From the NCBI GenBank assembly GCA_021784595.1, contig JAJYHT010000002.1:1-64000 (forward strand): DNA of 64,000 nucleotides. Reading direction: 5' to 3'. Below the pieces are notes generated by a model that saw nothing but the letters and a program-made list of their open reading frames with translations, was not told where the DNA came from and ran no database searches. Source of the stretch: Bacillota bacterium (GTDB taxonomy: Bacteria > Bacillota > Sulfobacillia > Sulfobacillales > Sulfobacillaceae). A program made the translations under genes and the position numbers. This document shows, one piece after another, positions 45,342 through 54,324 of this stretch; positions within the stretch are counted from its first letter, which is position 1; each line of letters opens with the position of its first letter.

Positions 45342-46748
45342 CTAGAGAAGATCGTCGATAAGGCGCGCCAAACGTCGTATTCCTGTTTCAATTTGGGCGG
45401 TGGGCTGAGCGCTGACAGCCAGTCGGATCCATTGACTGAAATCACCATGGGGACTGAATGGTTCACCGGGTGCAAACAAGATATCGCGTTCGGATGCCCG
45501 GTTGTGCAGCCTCTGTGCGGAAATCCCCGCAGGAAGTTGAGCAAATACATAAAATCCATGGGACGGTTCAGCAAAGGGTGTGAGTTCCGACACGCTCTTC
45601 AGTACTTTGGACACGGTCTTTAATCGCGCGCCGTAGACCGTGCGGGCTCTTTGGATATGCGCGTCCACGCGCCCTTGGCGCAACCATCCTTCGGCAACCA
45701 ACTGGCTCAAGGTGCCAGTATGCAAATCGCTCAGTTGTTTTAGGGAGACGAGTTGACGGATAAGGTCGGAAGGTGCTGTCAGGAAACCCACTCGGATGCC
45801 CGGCGCCAGAATCTTGGAAAAAGTGTTTAAGTACACGATGGGGACTCCGACTGCGTCTGCACTCAAAGGCGGAGCCCCGGTTTCCGCGAGAAAGCCATAG
45901 GCGTCATCTTCCACCAGAGGGACACCCGATTTTTTGGCCCACGCCATAAGTTGCGCCTGCCGCTCCCGGGACATGGTGACGCCCGTAGGGTTTTGGCCTA
46001 CCGGTTGAACGTAAACAAACCGGGGCTGGATGGTTCGTAGCGAAGATTCCAATACATCCACCCGGATTCCGGATGCATCGATGGGAATTCCGATCACCTC
46101 CGCTCCGTGAGAGCGAAAAACGTGAAGCGCTCCTGCAAAAGTTGGCGATTCGGTGACGATCACGTCGCCTCGGCGCACCCAGAGCCGGGTCAACAAGTCT
46201 AGTCCTTGGAGTGAACCAGCTGTCACCAGCACGTTGGCCGGCGGGACGGCAAATCCGCGGCGCATTATGAACTCCTCGACGATGGCGCGTCTGACGCGCT
46301 CCAAGCCTAGTGTCGGGGAATAGCCAAACACCTCACGAGAGGGATACGAAAATAGTTCTCGAAGAATTTGCTGAAAGTCTTGGATCGGCAACAAGTCGGG
46401 ATCGGGCATGCCGATTTCGAAATTGTACCGAGCAGAACTCACGGCTGCTTGCATCAAGTCACCGAGAAAAGTGGGGGAAGTGTCGTAAGCCAGCCGCCCG
46501 GCCGCTGAGCGTTCAACGCGCTGGGGCCATTGCGGGGGACGAACCACTATCGGTGTAGATTGGTCGGACCACATGATGTATCCCATCGCTTCCAACTCTC
46601 GCCAGGCCCGTCGCACCGTCGACCGACTTACAGCATACTGGCCGGCGGTCGCCCGTTCTGGCGGCAGCTTGGATCCAATACCGAAGTGCCCTTGCAAGAT
46701 GTTCTCGGCAATCGCGTGGGCAACCACTTCGTACTGCCTTGTTGCCAT
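45342..46748 (-). CDS. MocR-type GntR regulator (winged helix plus aminotransferase domain)
   Basis: A 468-residue fusion: winged helix at about 5-75 (SKLPPERATAGQYAVSRSTV, then RAWRELEAMGYI) and an aminotransferase fold at about 110-468 with VQPVGQNPTGVTMS, VEDDAYGFL and the PLP lysine in NTFSKILAPGIRVGF. MocR proteins sense amino compounds or PLP. The minus-strand neighbour is a PLP enzyme of sulfur amino acid metabolism, which may be its target, or it may control the divergent aldolase operon at 46985. Confidence 0.92.
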   Translation of the reverse strand: MATRQYEVVAHAIAENILQGHFGIGSKLPPERATAGQYAVSRSTVRRAWRELEAMGYIMWSDQSTPIVVRPPQWPQRVERSAAGRLAYDTSPTFLGDLMQAAVSSARYNFEIGMPDPDLLPIQDFQQILRELFSYPSREVFGYSPTLGLERVRRAIVEEFIMRRGFAVPPANVLVTAGSLQGLDLLTRLWVRRGDVIVTESPTFAGALHVFRSHGAEVIGIPIDASGIRVDVLESSLRTIQPRFVYVQPVGQNPTGVTMSRERQAQLMAWAKKSGVPLVEDDAYGFLAETGAPPLSADAVGVPIVYLNTFSKILAPGIRVGFLTAPSDLIRQLVSLKQLSDLHTGTLSQLVAEGWLRQGRVDAHIQRARTVYGARLKTVSKVLKSVSELTPFAEPSHGFYVFAQLPAGISAQRLHNRASERDILFAPGEPFSPHGDFSQWIRLAVSAQPTAQIETGIRRLARLIDDLL

Positions 46749-46984
46749 AATGGCACCCTCCCTGGGCCCGCTAATGTCGTGCTGTCCTCACCTATAGGGA
46801 CGCCCCTAGAGACTTGATGGGCAGTTTCATTATAACGATACCTGAAAAATTCAGAGCTTCTTTGGAGAAGATCTTGAAAAATGGGTCCTTAGATCTGCAA
46901 ATACTGACCTAATGGCCGTAGGGAAAATTGACCAACGCGTAGTATATTAAATGATGAGTCTGTCAATTTTGAAGGAGGAGAATC

Positions 46985-48085
46985 ATGACCACCTATGCTT
47001 GGGTGCCATCTGCCAATTTGGACGCTTTTGAGGCTCGCGACTTTGTGAGTGCTATGGATCGTGCCTTGTTGGAAGAAAATTTTGTTCCCAGTCCACTGGA
47101 AGAGGCACGATTGGCCATACAGCAAGTAGATGACCAGTCGCGGCCGTTTCGACGAAAGAATCATGCAGTTTATGTCCTAGGGATTCATTTCGTGGAAAAG
47201 ATTGATCCAACCAAGCCTTTGCTGGTGCAATTTTACCCATATCTCATACGGTCATTGTCTAATTTGCTGGTAGTCGTGGCAGGTCCAGCGGCATCTCCTC
47301 GCCTTTACGTAACTACGCTGGAGCGTGGCGTTTATGAGATTTCGGCCTCCAGTGCAGACTCTGCCTCGGCCGAGTCCTTATATCGCCAATTGACGCGACG
47401 TATCGCGCCTTTGGCGCGTTCGCACCTGATTGTAAAAAACCGTTTTGATCCCGATTTGCCGTCCTCGCTATGGACCGGCACCGAGGCGTCCGACAGCCTG
47501 CGCGAAGGCGGCCGGGCACTGGACAGTTGGGACCTGCTGCCCACGCCATTTCCCATGGCCGAATTATTGTCGGCTGAAGATTTCCGCCACGTTCAGCGAA
47601 TGTTTAACATTGGTGGTCTCAGTTATGGCAATTTAAGCGCGCGGCATGATGAAGAAAGTTTTTGGATGAGCGCCAGTGGTGTCAACAAGGGACGGCTCAA
47701 CGAGATCGGGCGCGACATCTTATTGGTCAAAGACTATGATGAAGAAGAACAGGGAATGGTGCTCAGTGTGCCGGAGCATGTAAGCCCGCGCCGAGTGTCC
47801 GTGGATGCGATTGAGCACTGGCGCATTTATCGGGCTCACCCAGAAGTCGGGGCCATTATACACGTTCATGCGTGGATGGCTGATGTCCCGTCCACGGACA
47901 TCAATTATCCGTGCGGAACAATCGAATTGGCCAAGGCGGTCAGTGATACCATCGACCAGGCGCCAGACCCCTCAAGAACTGTAGTGGGACTGAGAAATCA
48001 TGGATTGACCATCACCGGGCGCAGCGTAGAAGACATTCTGAATCGGATTGATGGGCAAATTATTCGGGAGGTACCCATGTCTTGA
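46985..48085 (+). CDS. Class II aldolase/adducin-like protein with N-terminal extension
   Basis: A 366-residue protein. The C-terminal 180 residues are a class II aldolase/adducin fold: GGLSYGNLSARH, MSASGVNKGRL, the zinc histidines in IIHVHAWMADV and RNHGLTITG. The N-terminal 185 residues (ANLDAFEARDFVSAMD, FYPYLIRSLSNLLVVVAG) do not fit the usual aldolase and I do not recognise them. ATG 46985 follows GAAGGAGGAGA. Its stop overlaps the start of the zinc dehydrogenase, so both enzymes are made together. Substrate unknown; a sugar-acid or polyol route is likely. Confidence 0.82.
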   Translation: MTTYAWVPSANLDAFEARDFVSAMDRALLEENFVPSPLEEARLAIQQVDDQSRPFRRKNHAVYVLGIHFVEKIDPTKPLLVQFYPYLIRSLSNLLVVVAGPAASPRLYVTTLERGVYEISASSADSASAESLYRQLTRRIAPLARSHLIVKNRFDPDLPSSLWTGTEASDSLREGGRALDSWDLLPTPFPMAELLSAEDFRHVQRMFNIGGLSYGNLSARHDEESFWMSASGVNKGRLNEIGRDILLVKDYDEEEQGMVLSVPEHVSPRRVSVDAIEHWRIYRAHPEVGAIIHVHAWMADVPSTDINYPCGTIELAKAVSDTIDQAPDPSRTVVGLRNHGLTITGRSVEDILNRIDGQIIREVPMS

Positions 48086-49290
48086 GTTCTGACCAACGGT
48101 TTAAGGCCTTGCGCTACTCGTTGAATCTGGCCAGATTAGGCGTGCAGCGAAGCATGCCGCGTGCCCGAAAACCCTTGGCTACAGGCGCTCTTCATTATGG
48201 TGAGCAACGCTTGGCCTTGCCAACGTTCAAAACGCCATGGATACGCCTTAAACCAATTATGTCGGGAATTTGCGGTTCGGACCTCAGCTTGCTGCAAGGG
48301 GCTAGCTCACCTTACCTAGCTCCTTTAACATCATTTCCTATGGTACCTGGTCATGAAATTGTCGCGGAAGTCGACGAGGAGGGCACACCTTGGCCGCGTG
48401 GCACCACGGTCGTGGTTGAACCCAGTCTATCGTGCGCCGCTCGCGGCTTGGAGCTCTGTCCCATGTGCAAACTTAAGCGCCCTGACGCATGTGAAAACCG
48501 GGCCCACGCAGACTTGGGTCCCGGCTTATTGCTAGGATTTAATCATCGGATGCCTGGCGGGTGGTCGGAGCGAATGTGGGCGCCTGCCAGTCAAGTGATT
48601 GCGATTCCTCCCCAGATGAGCACACGGCGTGCGGTATTGGCGGAACCGGCCAGCATCGTGGACAATGCGCTCAAGCAAGTTGATTGGACCGCTGTATCGA
48701 CAGTACTGGTGATTGGCGCTGGAACCATCGGGCTCTTGGCGACGGCGCGCTTGCACGACTTGCGTCCAGATCTGACTATCGCAGTACGCGGACGTTATAC
48801 GAGCCAGACAACATTGGCCCGTGAGTTGGGGGCATCGACGGTATTTGATGATGCTGGTGACGCTCAATTTTTGCGTAGCAAGAGTTTGGATACATGGGCG
48901 GGGAGAGCTTTGACCGCAAAATTTGGAGCCGCTCCATTTCGCTTGGAAGGGTTTGATCTGGTGATTGATGCGGTGGGTAATCGAAGTTCGTTGCGACTCG
49001 GGCTCGGCTTGACGCGGCCGCTAGGACAATTGCTGCTAATCGGCGGAGCGGGAGAGGTATCGGTCGACTGGACACCGCTGTGGTCGCGTCAGATTAAGGT
49101 CGTCGGCAGCTACGGCTATGGCGAGGATGGCGTGCAAACATTTCGCGATGTCTTAACCTGGTTAAATGTTACACCTCTTCCCATGGATAATTTGGTCACG
49201 CACCAATTTCGTCTCGATGCCTTTCGACAAGCTCTTCAAACATCATTTCACCATGAATCCGGCGCAATAAAAGTGGTTTTCACGCCCTAG
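48082..49290 (+). CDS. Zinc-type alcohol/polyol dehydrogenase (MDR family)
   Basis: A 402-residue medium-chain dehydrogenase. The catalytic zinc site is in SGICGSDLS and the PGHEIVAEV motif; structural cysteines are visible in LCPMCKLKRPDACEN. The Rossmann loop is VIGAGTIGLLATARL and VIDAVGN follows. TTG 48082 overlaps the aldolase stop (TTGA). The likely role is oxidation of a polyol or sugar with NAD(P). The N-terminal 45 residues are longer than in typical sorbitol dehydrogenase. Confidence 0.87.
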   Translation: MSSDQRFKALRYSLNLARLGVQRSMPRARKPLATGALHYGEQRLALPTFKTPWIRLKPIMSGICGSDLSLLQGASSPYLAPLTSFPMVPGHEIVAEVDEEGTPWPRGTTVVVEPSLSCAARGLELCPMCKLKRPDACENRAHADLGPGLLLGFNHRMPGGWSERMWAPASQVIAIPPQMSTRRAVLAEPASIVDNALKQVDWTAVSTVLVIGAGTIGLLATARLHDLRPDLTIAVRGRYTSQTTLARELGASTVFDDAGDAQFLRSKSLDTWAGRALTAKFGAAPFRLEGFDLVIDAVGNRSSLRLGLGLTRPLGQLLLIGGAGEVSVDWTPLWSRQIKVVGSYGYGEDGVQTFRDVLTWLNVTPLPMDNLVTHQFRLDAFRQALQTSFHHESGAIKVVFTP

Positions 49291-49305
49291 TGCTAGGGTA
49301 AACGA

Positions 49306-49339
49306 GAGCGCGTGCACCAGTCGGTTGACGCACGCGCTC
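49306..49339 (+). terminator. Terminator hairpin after the aldolase-dehydrogenase operon
   Basis: A 10-bp stem (GAGCGCGTGC with GCACGCGCTC) and 14-base loop starting 16 bases after the dehydrogenase stop. The following DNA has no strong U-run. Confidence 0.6.
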
Positions 49340-49543
49340 CCTCTCACTGCAAAGACTAGTTCGCCGCGAAGGCGCACGGCTTGGGAGCAGGCCTTCGTCA
49401 TGCGGAGGCAAATCCGGATTATGTGATTGATTCGGGTGCCTATTTGGCCGACGGCACGAATTCGATGCTAGCAATCATCCTTAGCGGATTGAACGGGCCG
49501 GATAGCAAGTTAGCCAAATAGTCTGAGAAAACGCGAGGAAACC

Positions 49544-49571
49544 TTGATTTGCTGGGCGCACGCCGTATGAT
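49544..49571 (+). promoter_or_regulatory. Promoter of the MntA/HepT pair
   Basis: TTGATT at 49544-49549, 16-base spacer, TATGAT at 49566-49571, followed by GTAGGAGGG and the start of mntA 20 bases further on. Confidence 0.5.
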
Positions 49572-49591
49572 AAGAGTAGGAGGGACGTTGT

Positions 49592-49921
49592 ATGCCGCAG
49601 ACCGTGAATATTCCTGAACGCTTACCGATCTCGATCGATCCGGACGGCTTGACGGCACTGTGTCATCGCTATGGGATTCGGGAGTTGGCGCTCTTTGGGT
49701 CGGTCTTGCGCGACGATTTTACGTCCCAGAGTGACGTCGACGTGCTCTATGAAATGGGCCCCAAGTCACCCATCCGGTCGCTGTTTGACGTGGGGCGTTT
49801 GGTCGGAGACCTCGAGGATCTGTTGGGACGCCGTGTCGATGTGGCCAACAAGCAACGGCTCTATCCCGTATTGCGGGAGGAAATTCTTTCGACTCGGCGC
49901 GTGATTTATGCCGAAACGTGA
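49592..49921 (+). CDS. mntA: MntA-type nucleotidyltransferase antitoxin
   Basis: A 109-residue minimal nucleotidyltransferase with the motif LFGSVLRDDFTSQSDVDVLYE (GS-x-n-DxD; the fragment shown in part as GSVLRDDF and SDVDV). In HepT/MntA systems this protein adds AMP to the tyrosine near the HEPN active site and so silences the toxin (family knowledge). ATG 49592 after TAGGAGGGACG. It overlaps hepT by 14 bases, the normal arrangement. Confidence 0.9.
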   Translation: MPQTVNIPERLPISIDPDGLTALCHRYGIRELALFGSVLRDDFTSQSDVDVLYEMGPKSPIRSLFDVGRLVGDLEDLLGRRVDVANKQRLYPVLREEILSTRRVIYAET

Positions 49922-50276
49922 TAACTTCAGCACGTTGACCCATATCGCGGAGGCTGTCGAACGTATCAAGCGCTGGACGGAGGGGATTGCGCCCGAAGAG
50001 TTCCGGGATGATGAACTCCGGCAAAGCGCTATAATGCGCCAACTGGAAATCATCGGGGAAGCGACAGGCCGGCTGACGGCGGAATTCCTGCAGACTCATG
50101 CGGACGTCCTACCCTGGAACGTCATGAAGAACATGCGAAACGTGCTTATTCATGGGTACGATGAGGTCGATATCGACATTGTATGGATGACAGCCACGCA
50201 GGACATTCCCGGGATTCATGCGCCACTCCAAGATCTTCTCTCGGAGGTCGCAGACGCATCGCGCGACGACCAGTAA
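49908..50276 (+). CDS. hepT: HepT-type HEPN toxin
   Basis: A 122-residue HEPN protein: four-helix pattern, with the RNase motif R-x4-6-H in RNVLIHGYDEVD and the tyrosine that is AMPylated by MntA in the same segment. AIMRQLEIIGEATGRL is the family core. It would cleave RNA unless modified. Together with mntA it makes a complete toxin-antitoxin operon, inserted between the dehydrogenase operon and a broken hydrolase. Confidence 0.9.
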   Translation: MPKRDNFSTLTHIAEAVERIKRWTEGIAPEEFRDDELRQSAIMRQLEIIGEATGRLTAEFLQTHADVLPWNVMKNMRNVLIHGYDEVDIDIVWMTATQDIPGIHAPLQDLLSEVADASRDDQ

Positions 50277-50552
50277 GCACTCTTCCCACCGCATTGATGT
50301 CTTGTCCGACATACAACCGGCCGCAAACTGAAATCCGTTGCAGCGGGCTGACACATGGGCTGCGGGGAGTGGGAGTTAAGGCGTTCTTGGGGACAATAAT
50401 GCATCTAGACCAATGATGTTCCGGCGCCGGGTGGTCCCCGGCCATACACAACTGAACTTGGCCTTTCTTCCAGTGCCAGCTATAATGGTGGACCGCCGCC
50501 TGTGCTGGTGACACGGAGACAGGATACGGGCGCAAGGGCGGAGGAGACCAAC

Positions 50553-51251
50553 ATGAAGGCAGCTCCCATCATTCTGGTTCCGGGTTTTTGGCTCGGTGCA
50601 TGGGCTTGGGACCAGGTGGAGGCGATATTGCGATCACAGGACCACCGGGTACGCTCCCTGACACTGCCGGGTTTGGAGACGCTCGAGGACAATCGGTCAG
50701 CAGTGTCTTTGACCAGCCATATTGACGCCATTTGCGACGCGTTGTTGGAAGCCGTGGAACCCGCGGTGCTGGCTGTGCACAGTGCGGCGGGTTTTTCCGG
50801 GTATGCGGCCAGCGACCGCATGCCAGAACATGGTCTACGTCGACACCGCCCCCGGGAAAGGCGCCCTGAATCCCGCCTTTGATGCGGTTGACTACCCGCT
50901 TCCACCGTGGGAGGGCATGGATCCCGCAAGACATTGCCCTTCTCAACCCGGACGAACGACGCCTTCTCCGCGATCGGGCTGTTCCCGAGCCTGGTGCGGT
51001 TTTGCGCGAAGCCGTTCAACTGACCAATTCGAAACGGCAGGATATCCCGAGTATTGTGATCTGCACCAGTCGCCAGCAAGAGGAGATAAAGGCGGGGGCC
51101 AATCAAGGCTATAGTTTTTCTGGCGGGCCTGCCGGAATTGCACCGCGTCGCCTATATCGATCTACCCACGCACCATTGGCCGATGTGGTCACGGCCGGAC
51201 GACATCGCGCACATTCTCGCGGAGGCGGCGCAGGGACACCTGCCTCGCTGA
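50553..51251 (+). pseudogene. Alpha/beta hydrolase, at least three frameshifts
   Basis: ATG 50553 has GGAGGAGA upstream and begins MKAAPIILVPGFWLGAWAWD, a typical alpha/beta hydrolase (EstC-like) start; the nucleophile elbow is VHSAAGFSG. The frame then changes near 50830 (NMVYVDTAPGKGALNPAFD), again near 50926 (DIALLNPDERRLLRDRAVPEPG) and again near 51110 (YIDLPTHHWPMWSRPDDIAHI, including the late His), ending at 51251. All parts of the protein are present, so decay is recent. Confidence 0.8.
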
Positions 51252-51716
51252 GAAACTTTCTTCGAGGCCAGTGGGACCGAGCGTGATCGTCGCGGGGGTG
51301 CACGCCAATGCGCATGACCGGCGCGACGTTTCAGGACATCTCACCTAGCCAACGCACGAATCGTCTCGGAATGTTCACTGTAAGCGTCCTATATTCCCCA
51401 GCCTTCGGCGGCAACCGATATATAATGGCTTGCCGCATACATGCGGGTGTTCCATGCGGCCCCTGGCATCTGTTCAGGATGCGATCAGGGAGATGCGGGG
51501 GCGTTAATACCGTATTAGTTGCCCCCGATGTGCATTGTTGCGTTGCCTCATGATTAACACCCACCGTTGCGGCCTGGGTTTGGCCGAGTCGCGGCCATGC
51601 TATTAGCGCGTCGCATGGAGACTGGCAGCAGACTCGTCCATTGATGAATCCCCTCATTGCGCGGTACCGAAGGGCAGGGTAAATTGTTCATAAACGCGTG
51701 AAAGGAATGATGTTCT
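51252..51716. other. Region without recognisable genes
   Basis: About 465 bases. Short frames on both strands have no family features. Presumably holds the promoter of the acetyltransferase gene. Confidence 0.4.
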
Positions 51717-52199
51717 GTGGACAATACCGTGACGGTGACGCTGCGAGATGTAGTCGAGAGCGACCTAACGGTCTTCTTTCAACACCAGCAGGACTCCGTG
51801 GCCCAACAGATGGCGGCGTTCACCGCCGAGGATCCCAGCAATTGGGTCGCCTTTCAGAACCACTGGTCGCGCATTCTGGCCGATGAGGGCATCATGACGC
51901 AATCCATCCTGCTGGATCAGGAGGTGGTGGGCCACGTGGGGACGTTCGAGCAGTTGGGCGAGCAAGAGATTACCTATTGGATTGCACGCGAGCATTGGAA
52001 CAACGGCATTGCCACCGCCGCCCTGTCGCAATTTCTGCCGCGGATACCGACCCGCCCGCTACATGCCCGGACCGCCAAAGACAACATCGCATCGCGGCGA
52101 GTGCTAGAAAAATGCGGGTTTGCCATTACCGGCAAGGACCACGGATTCGCGAACGCCCGCCAGGCGGAGACGGAGGAATTCATTTTTACCTTAGTGTAA
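51717..52199 (+). CDS. GNAT-family N-acetyltransferase
   Basis: A 160-residue acetyltransferase of the RimJ/RimL type: VTLRDVVESDL at the start, ITYWIAREHWNNGIATAAL as the acetyl-CoA loop region, and RTAKDNIASRRVLEKCGF near the end. It acetylates an amine; the target is unknown. GTG 51717 follows GAAAGGAATG. Single gene. Confidence 0.85.
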   Translation: MDNTVTVTLRDVVESDLTVFFQHQQDSVAQQMAAFTAEDPSNWVAFQNHWSRILADEGIMTQSILLDQEVVGHVGTFEQLGEQEITYWIAREHWNNGIATAALSQFLPRIPTRPLHARTAKDNIASRRVLEKCGFAITGKDHGFANARQAETEEFIFTLV

Positions 52200-52300
52200 C
52201 GTCGTGATCTCGCCCGTGCAGCCCTCCGGGTTGGAGGATGCGGTTTGACAATGAGACCACAACTAATGCCGCTAAAATGGGCAATTCCGACTTTGATTGA

Positions 52301-52513
52301 TCAATCACAGAATCCGAATACCAAAAAAATGATTAATAATCCGGCTCCGAAATAACTCCGGTGGCCGCTGCGGCAGTAGAGCACAATGTCAGCGGGCATT
52401 GGGCAGCATACCAGTTTCCGCAATTCATCGGCATCCCTGACGTCGATGACGACGGGACTGTTTGCTTGGTTGTTAAGCAATTGGGCTAATTGAGGAAGAT
52501 TGATGGAAGACAC
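52301..52513 (-). pseudogene. Rhodanese-domain remnant with internal deletion
   Basis: The 70-residue frame has both ends of a rhodanese (SPVVIDVRDADELR and DIVLYCRSGHRS, the latter with the active-site Cys), but about 30 residues between are missing, which removes the central fold. The C terminus runs into IIFLVFGFCD. It lies behind a palindrome of the CsoR/CstR type, so it was probably part of a persulfide-responsive unit. Confidence 0.55.
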
Positions 52514-52600
52514 TTAAGCATGGAAAAACGTTTGCTCGAGATAACGGGGAATCATCCCGAACTTTTTTGGGACGGTTTGGGAAAAAGCAAACACTGATCA

Positions 52601-52625
52601 ATATACCCTAGTGGGTTGGGTATAT
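52601..52625. promoter_or_regulatory. CsoR/CstR-like palindromic operator
   Basis: ATATACCC at 52601-52608 and GGGTATAT at 52618-52625 form a perfect 8-bp inverted repeat with a spacer that itself contains TAGTGGGT. CsoR- and CstR-family sites have the form ATACCC...GGGTAT. It lies about 90 bases upstream of the rhodanese remnant. Confidence 0.5.
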
Positions 52626-52796
52626 GTTCGATGGCGCAGGCAGTCTGCAAAAGAATGTGTCGTCACGTGCAGGAAAACTACGGTAAGATACAGTTGTTTT
52701 TAGCACCAAGTTAGGCTCTACCATGACTTTGTGGATCGTAGTGATGATAATGCCGATAGTGTACCAATAGATGGAGACAATGAAAGGCGGGAGCGT

Positions 52797-54302
52797 GTGT
52801 CCGGGATCGGCGCGAGTAATGGCTGGATTCTCGATATCATTCATGGCACTTTGTTGGCCGGGCTCTTAGTGGGCGTGTGGGAATGGGACGGCCTGGTTCT
52901 CAAGGACCGCTGGCCATTCGTGGATTCGTATGTGTTGGCGTTTGGAGGTCCAACCACACTCTTGGTGGTTGTCCTCTGGGGCCACATGATGGTGCCCTTC
53001 GGAGTCTTTGTGATCTCCCTGGTTTCCATGTGGTATCTTCTGGCCTCTTGGAGATGGTCTTTGATTGGCAGCCTCGCCGTATGGGCGGCCACTGCAGTGA
53101 CTTCACTCACAGTCCATGGCTACTCTAGCCATATGGTGTTTGATGTGTCAATAATGTTGGGGTTTCTATTAGGGTTGGCGATCACCAGCCACCGGGTGGC
53201 GAATTTCCGCCGCATGATGGCATTGTACGGTGGGGCAGTGGTGGTCGCAGCAACGGCCATGATATTGAATCGCGATGGTGTGCATGACATTGTGGTGTCA
53301 CTCACCGCTGCCGCATTGGCAGGCGGTTACCTAGTGGGTCGGGCTCGTCGTGAATCGCGGTGGGCCAAAGATATTGAACGAGCGGAACATGACCCGCTGA
53401 CAGGAGCTTTGACGAGGTATGGACTTGGCTCGTGGCAGCGGAAATTTGCTGGCAAAGACGTATTGGGGCTGATTGTGGCCTGTGATCTTGATGATTTCAA
53501 GTCTTTTAATGACACCTGGGGCCATCACTTAGGCGATGAAGTCCTAAAGATGTTTACTGACCGGCTACGGACAGCGTGTCGTCAAGATGATGCTATCGTG
53601 CGCACGGGCGGTGATGAATTTGTGGTATGGATGCCAGGACTTATGGAGGAGACGTCGGCCCAAGTGGTGGCCGAAAAACTTCACCAGGCCGTGATCGGCC
53701 TTCCCTATGACGTGTCTATCGGATCTGTCAGACTAGGAGTGTCCATGGGCTGGGCCCTGGGGATTTTGGGCGAGGAAACTGCTAAGCGAGCCGACCGTCG
53801 TTTGTTAGTGGCTAAACGGCGTGGAAAAAATCGGGTGATTGCTAAGGAGCCTAACCATGCACCGCGCGACTCAGGAAACAGAAATCCTGAGCTATCGACT
53901 GCGGAGCTGGGCTGGCTCGGCGACGCCGCTCGCGTGTTGTGGAAAGACTGGCCAGTGGCAGCGTTGTTGACTAATCGCAACGGTCGTATTGTGGCTGCTA
54001 ATGACGCCTACCAAAAACTCACCGGTCGTACCTGGAGTGAACTTTCTGATCGAAAACCGTCTATTAACAGCGCCGGCACCACACCTCCAAAAACATATGA
54101 AGATTTATGGCACACTTTGGACCAAGGGTTGCCCTGGGAAGGCACACTTCAGAACCAACGCCCGAATGGGGATCGATGGTGGGCGCACGAGCAGATTGTT
54201 CCGGTACGAATAGGCTCGCAAGTGGTTGGCTACTGGGCTGCAATTGAAGAACAATTGGACACATCTTCTAAGACTGGTAATGAGATGATGTCAGAGACAT
54301 GA
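52797..54302 (+). CDS. Membrane diguanylate cyclase with C-terminal PAS domain
   Basis: About 500 residues. The N-terminal part has five to six hydrophobic segments (ILDIIHGTLLAGLLVGVW, LLASWRWSLIGSLAVWAA, then two more). It is followed by a GGDEF domain with the intact active site RTGGDEFVVWMP and the start HDPLTGALTRYGLG. An inhibitory I-site (RQDD, five residues before GGDEF) is present. A PAS domain follows (VAALLTNRNGRIVAANDAY and the PAC part). It makes c-di-GMP. PAS behind GGDEF is less common than in front. GTG 52797 is behind GGCGGGAG; the frame opens at 52731. Confidence 0.85.
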   Translation: MSGIGASNGWILDIIHGTLLAGLLVGVWEWDGLVLKDRWPFVDSYVLAFGGPTTLLVVVLWGHMMVPFGVFVISLVSMWYLLASWRWSLIGSLAVWAATAVTSLTVHGYSSHMVFDVSIMLGFLLGLAITSHRVANFRRMMALYGGAVVVAATAMILNRDGVHDIVVSLTAAALAGGYLVGRARRESRWAKDIERAEHDPLTGALTRYGLGSWQRKFAGKDVLGLIVACDLDDFKSFNDTWGHHLGDEVLKMFTDRLRTACRQDDAIVRTGGDEFVVWMPGLMEETSAQVVAEKLHQAVIGLPYDVSIGSVRLGVSMGWALGILGEETAKRADRRLLVAKRRGKNRVIAKEPNHAPRDSGNRNPELSTAELGWLGDAARVLWKDWPVAALLTNRNGRIVAANDAYQKLTGRTWSELSDRKPSINSAGTTPPKTYEDLWHTLDQGLPWEGTLQNQRPNGDRWWAHEQIVPVRIGSQVVGYWAAIEEQLDTSSKTGNEMMSET

Positions 54303-54324
54303 TGGACTGCGCGCCATTGATGAC

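Noticed and set aside
46838-46860. Palindrome CTGAAAAATTCAG as operator of the MocR gene
   Set aside because: Short A/T-rich inverted repeat without relation to a recognisable promoter; could be chance.
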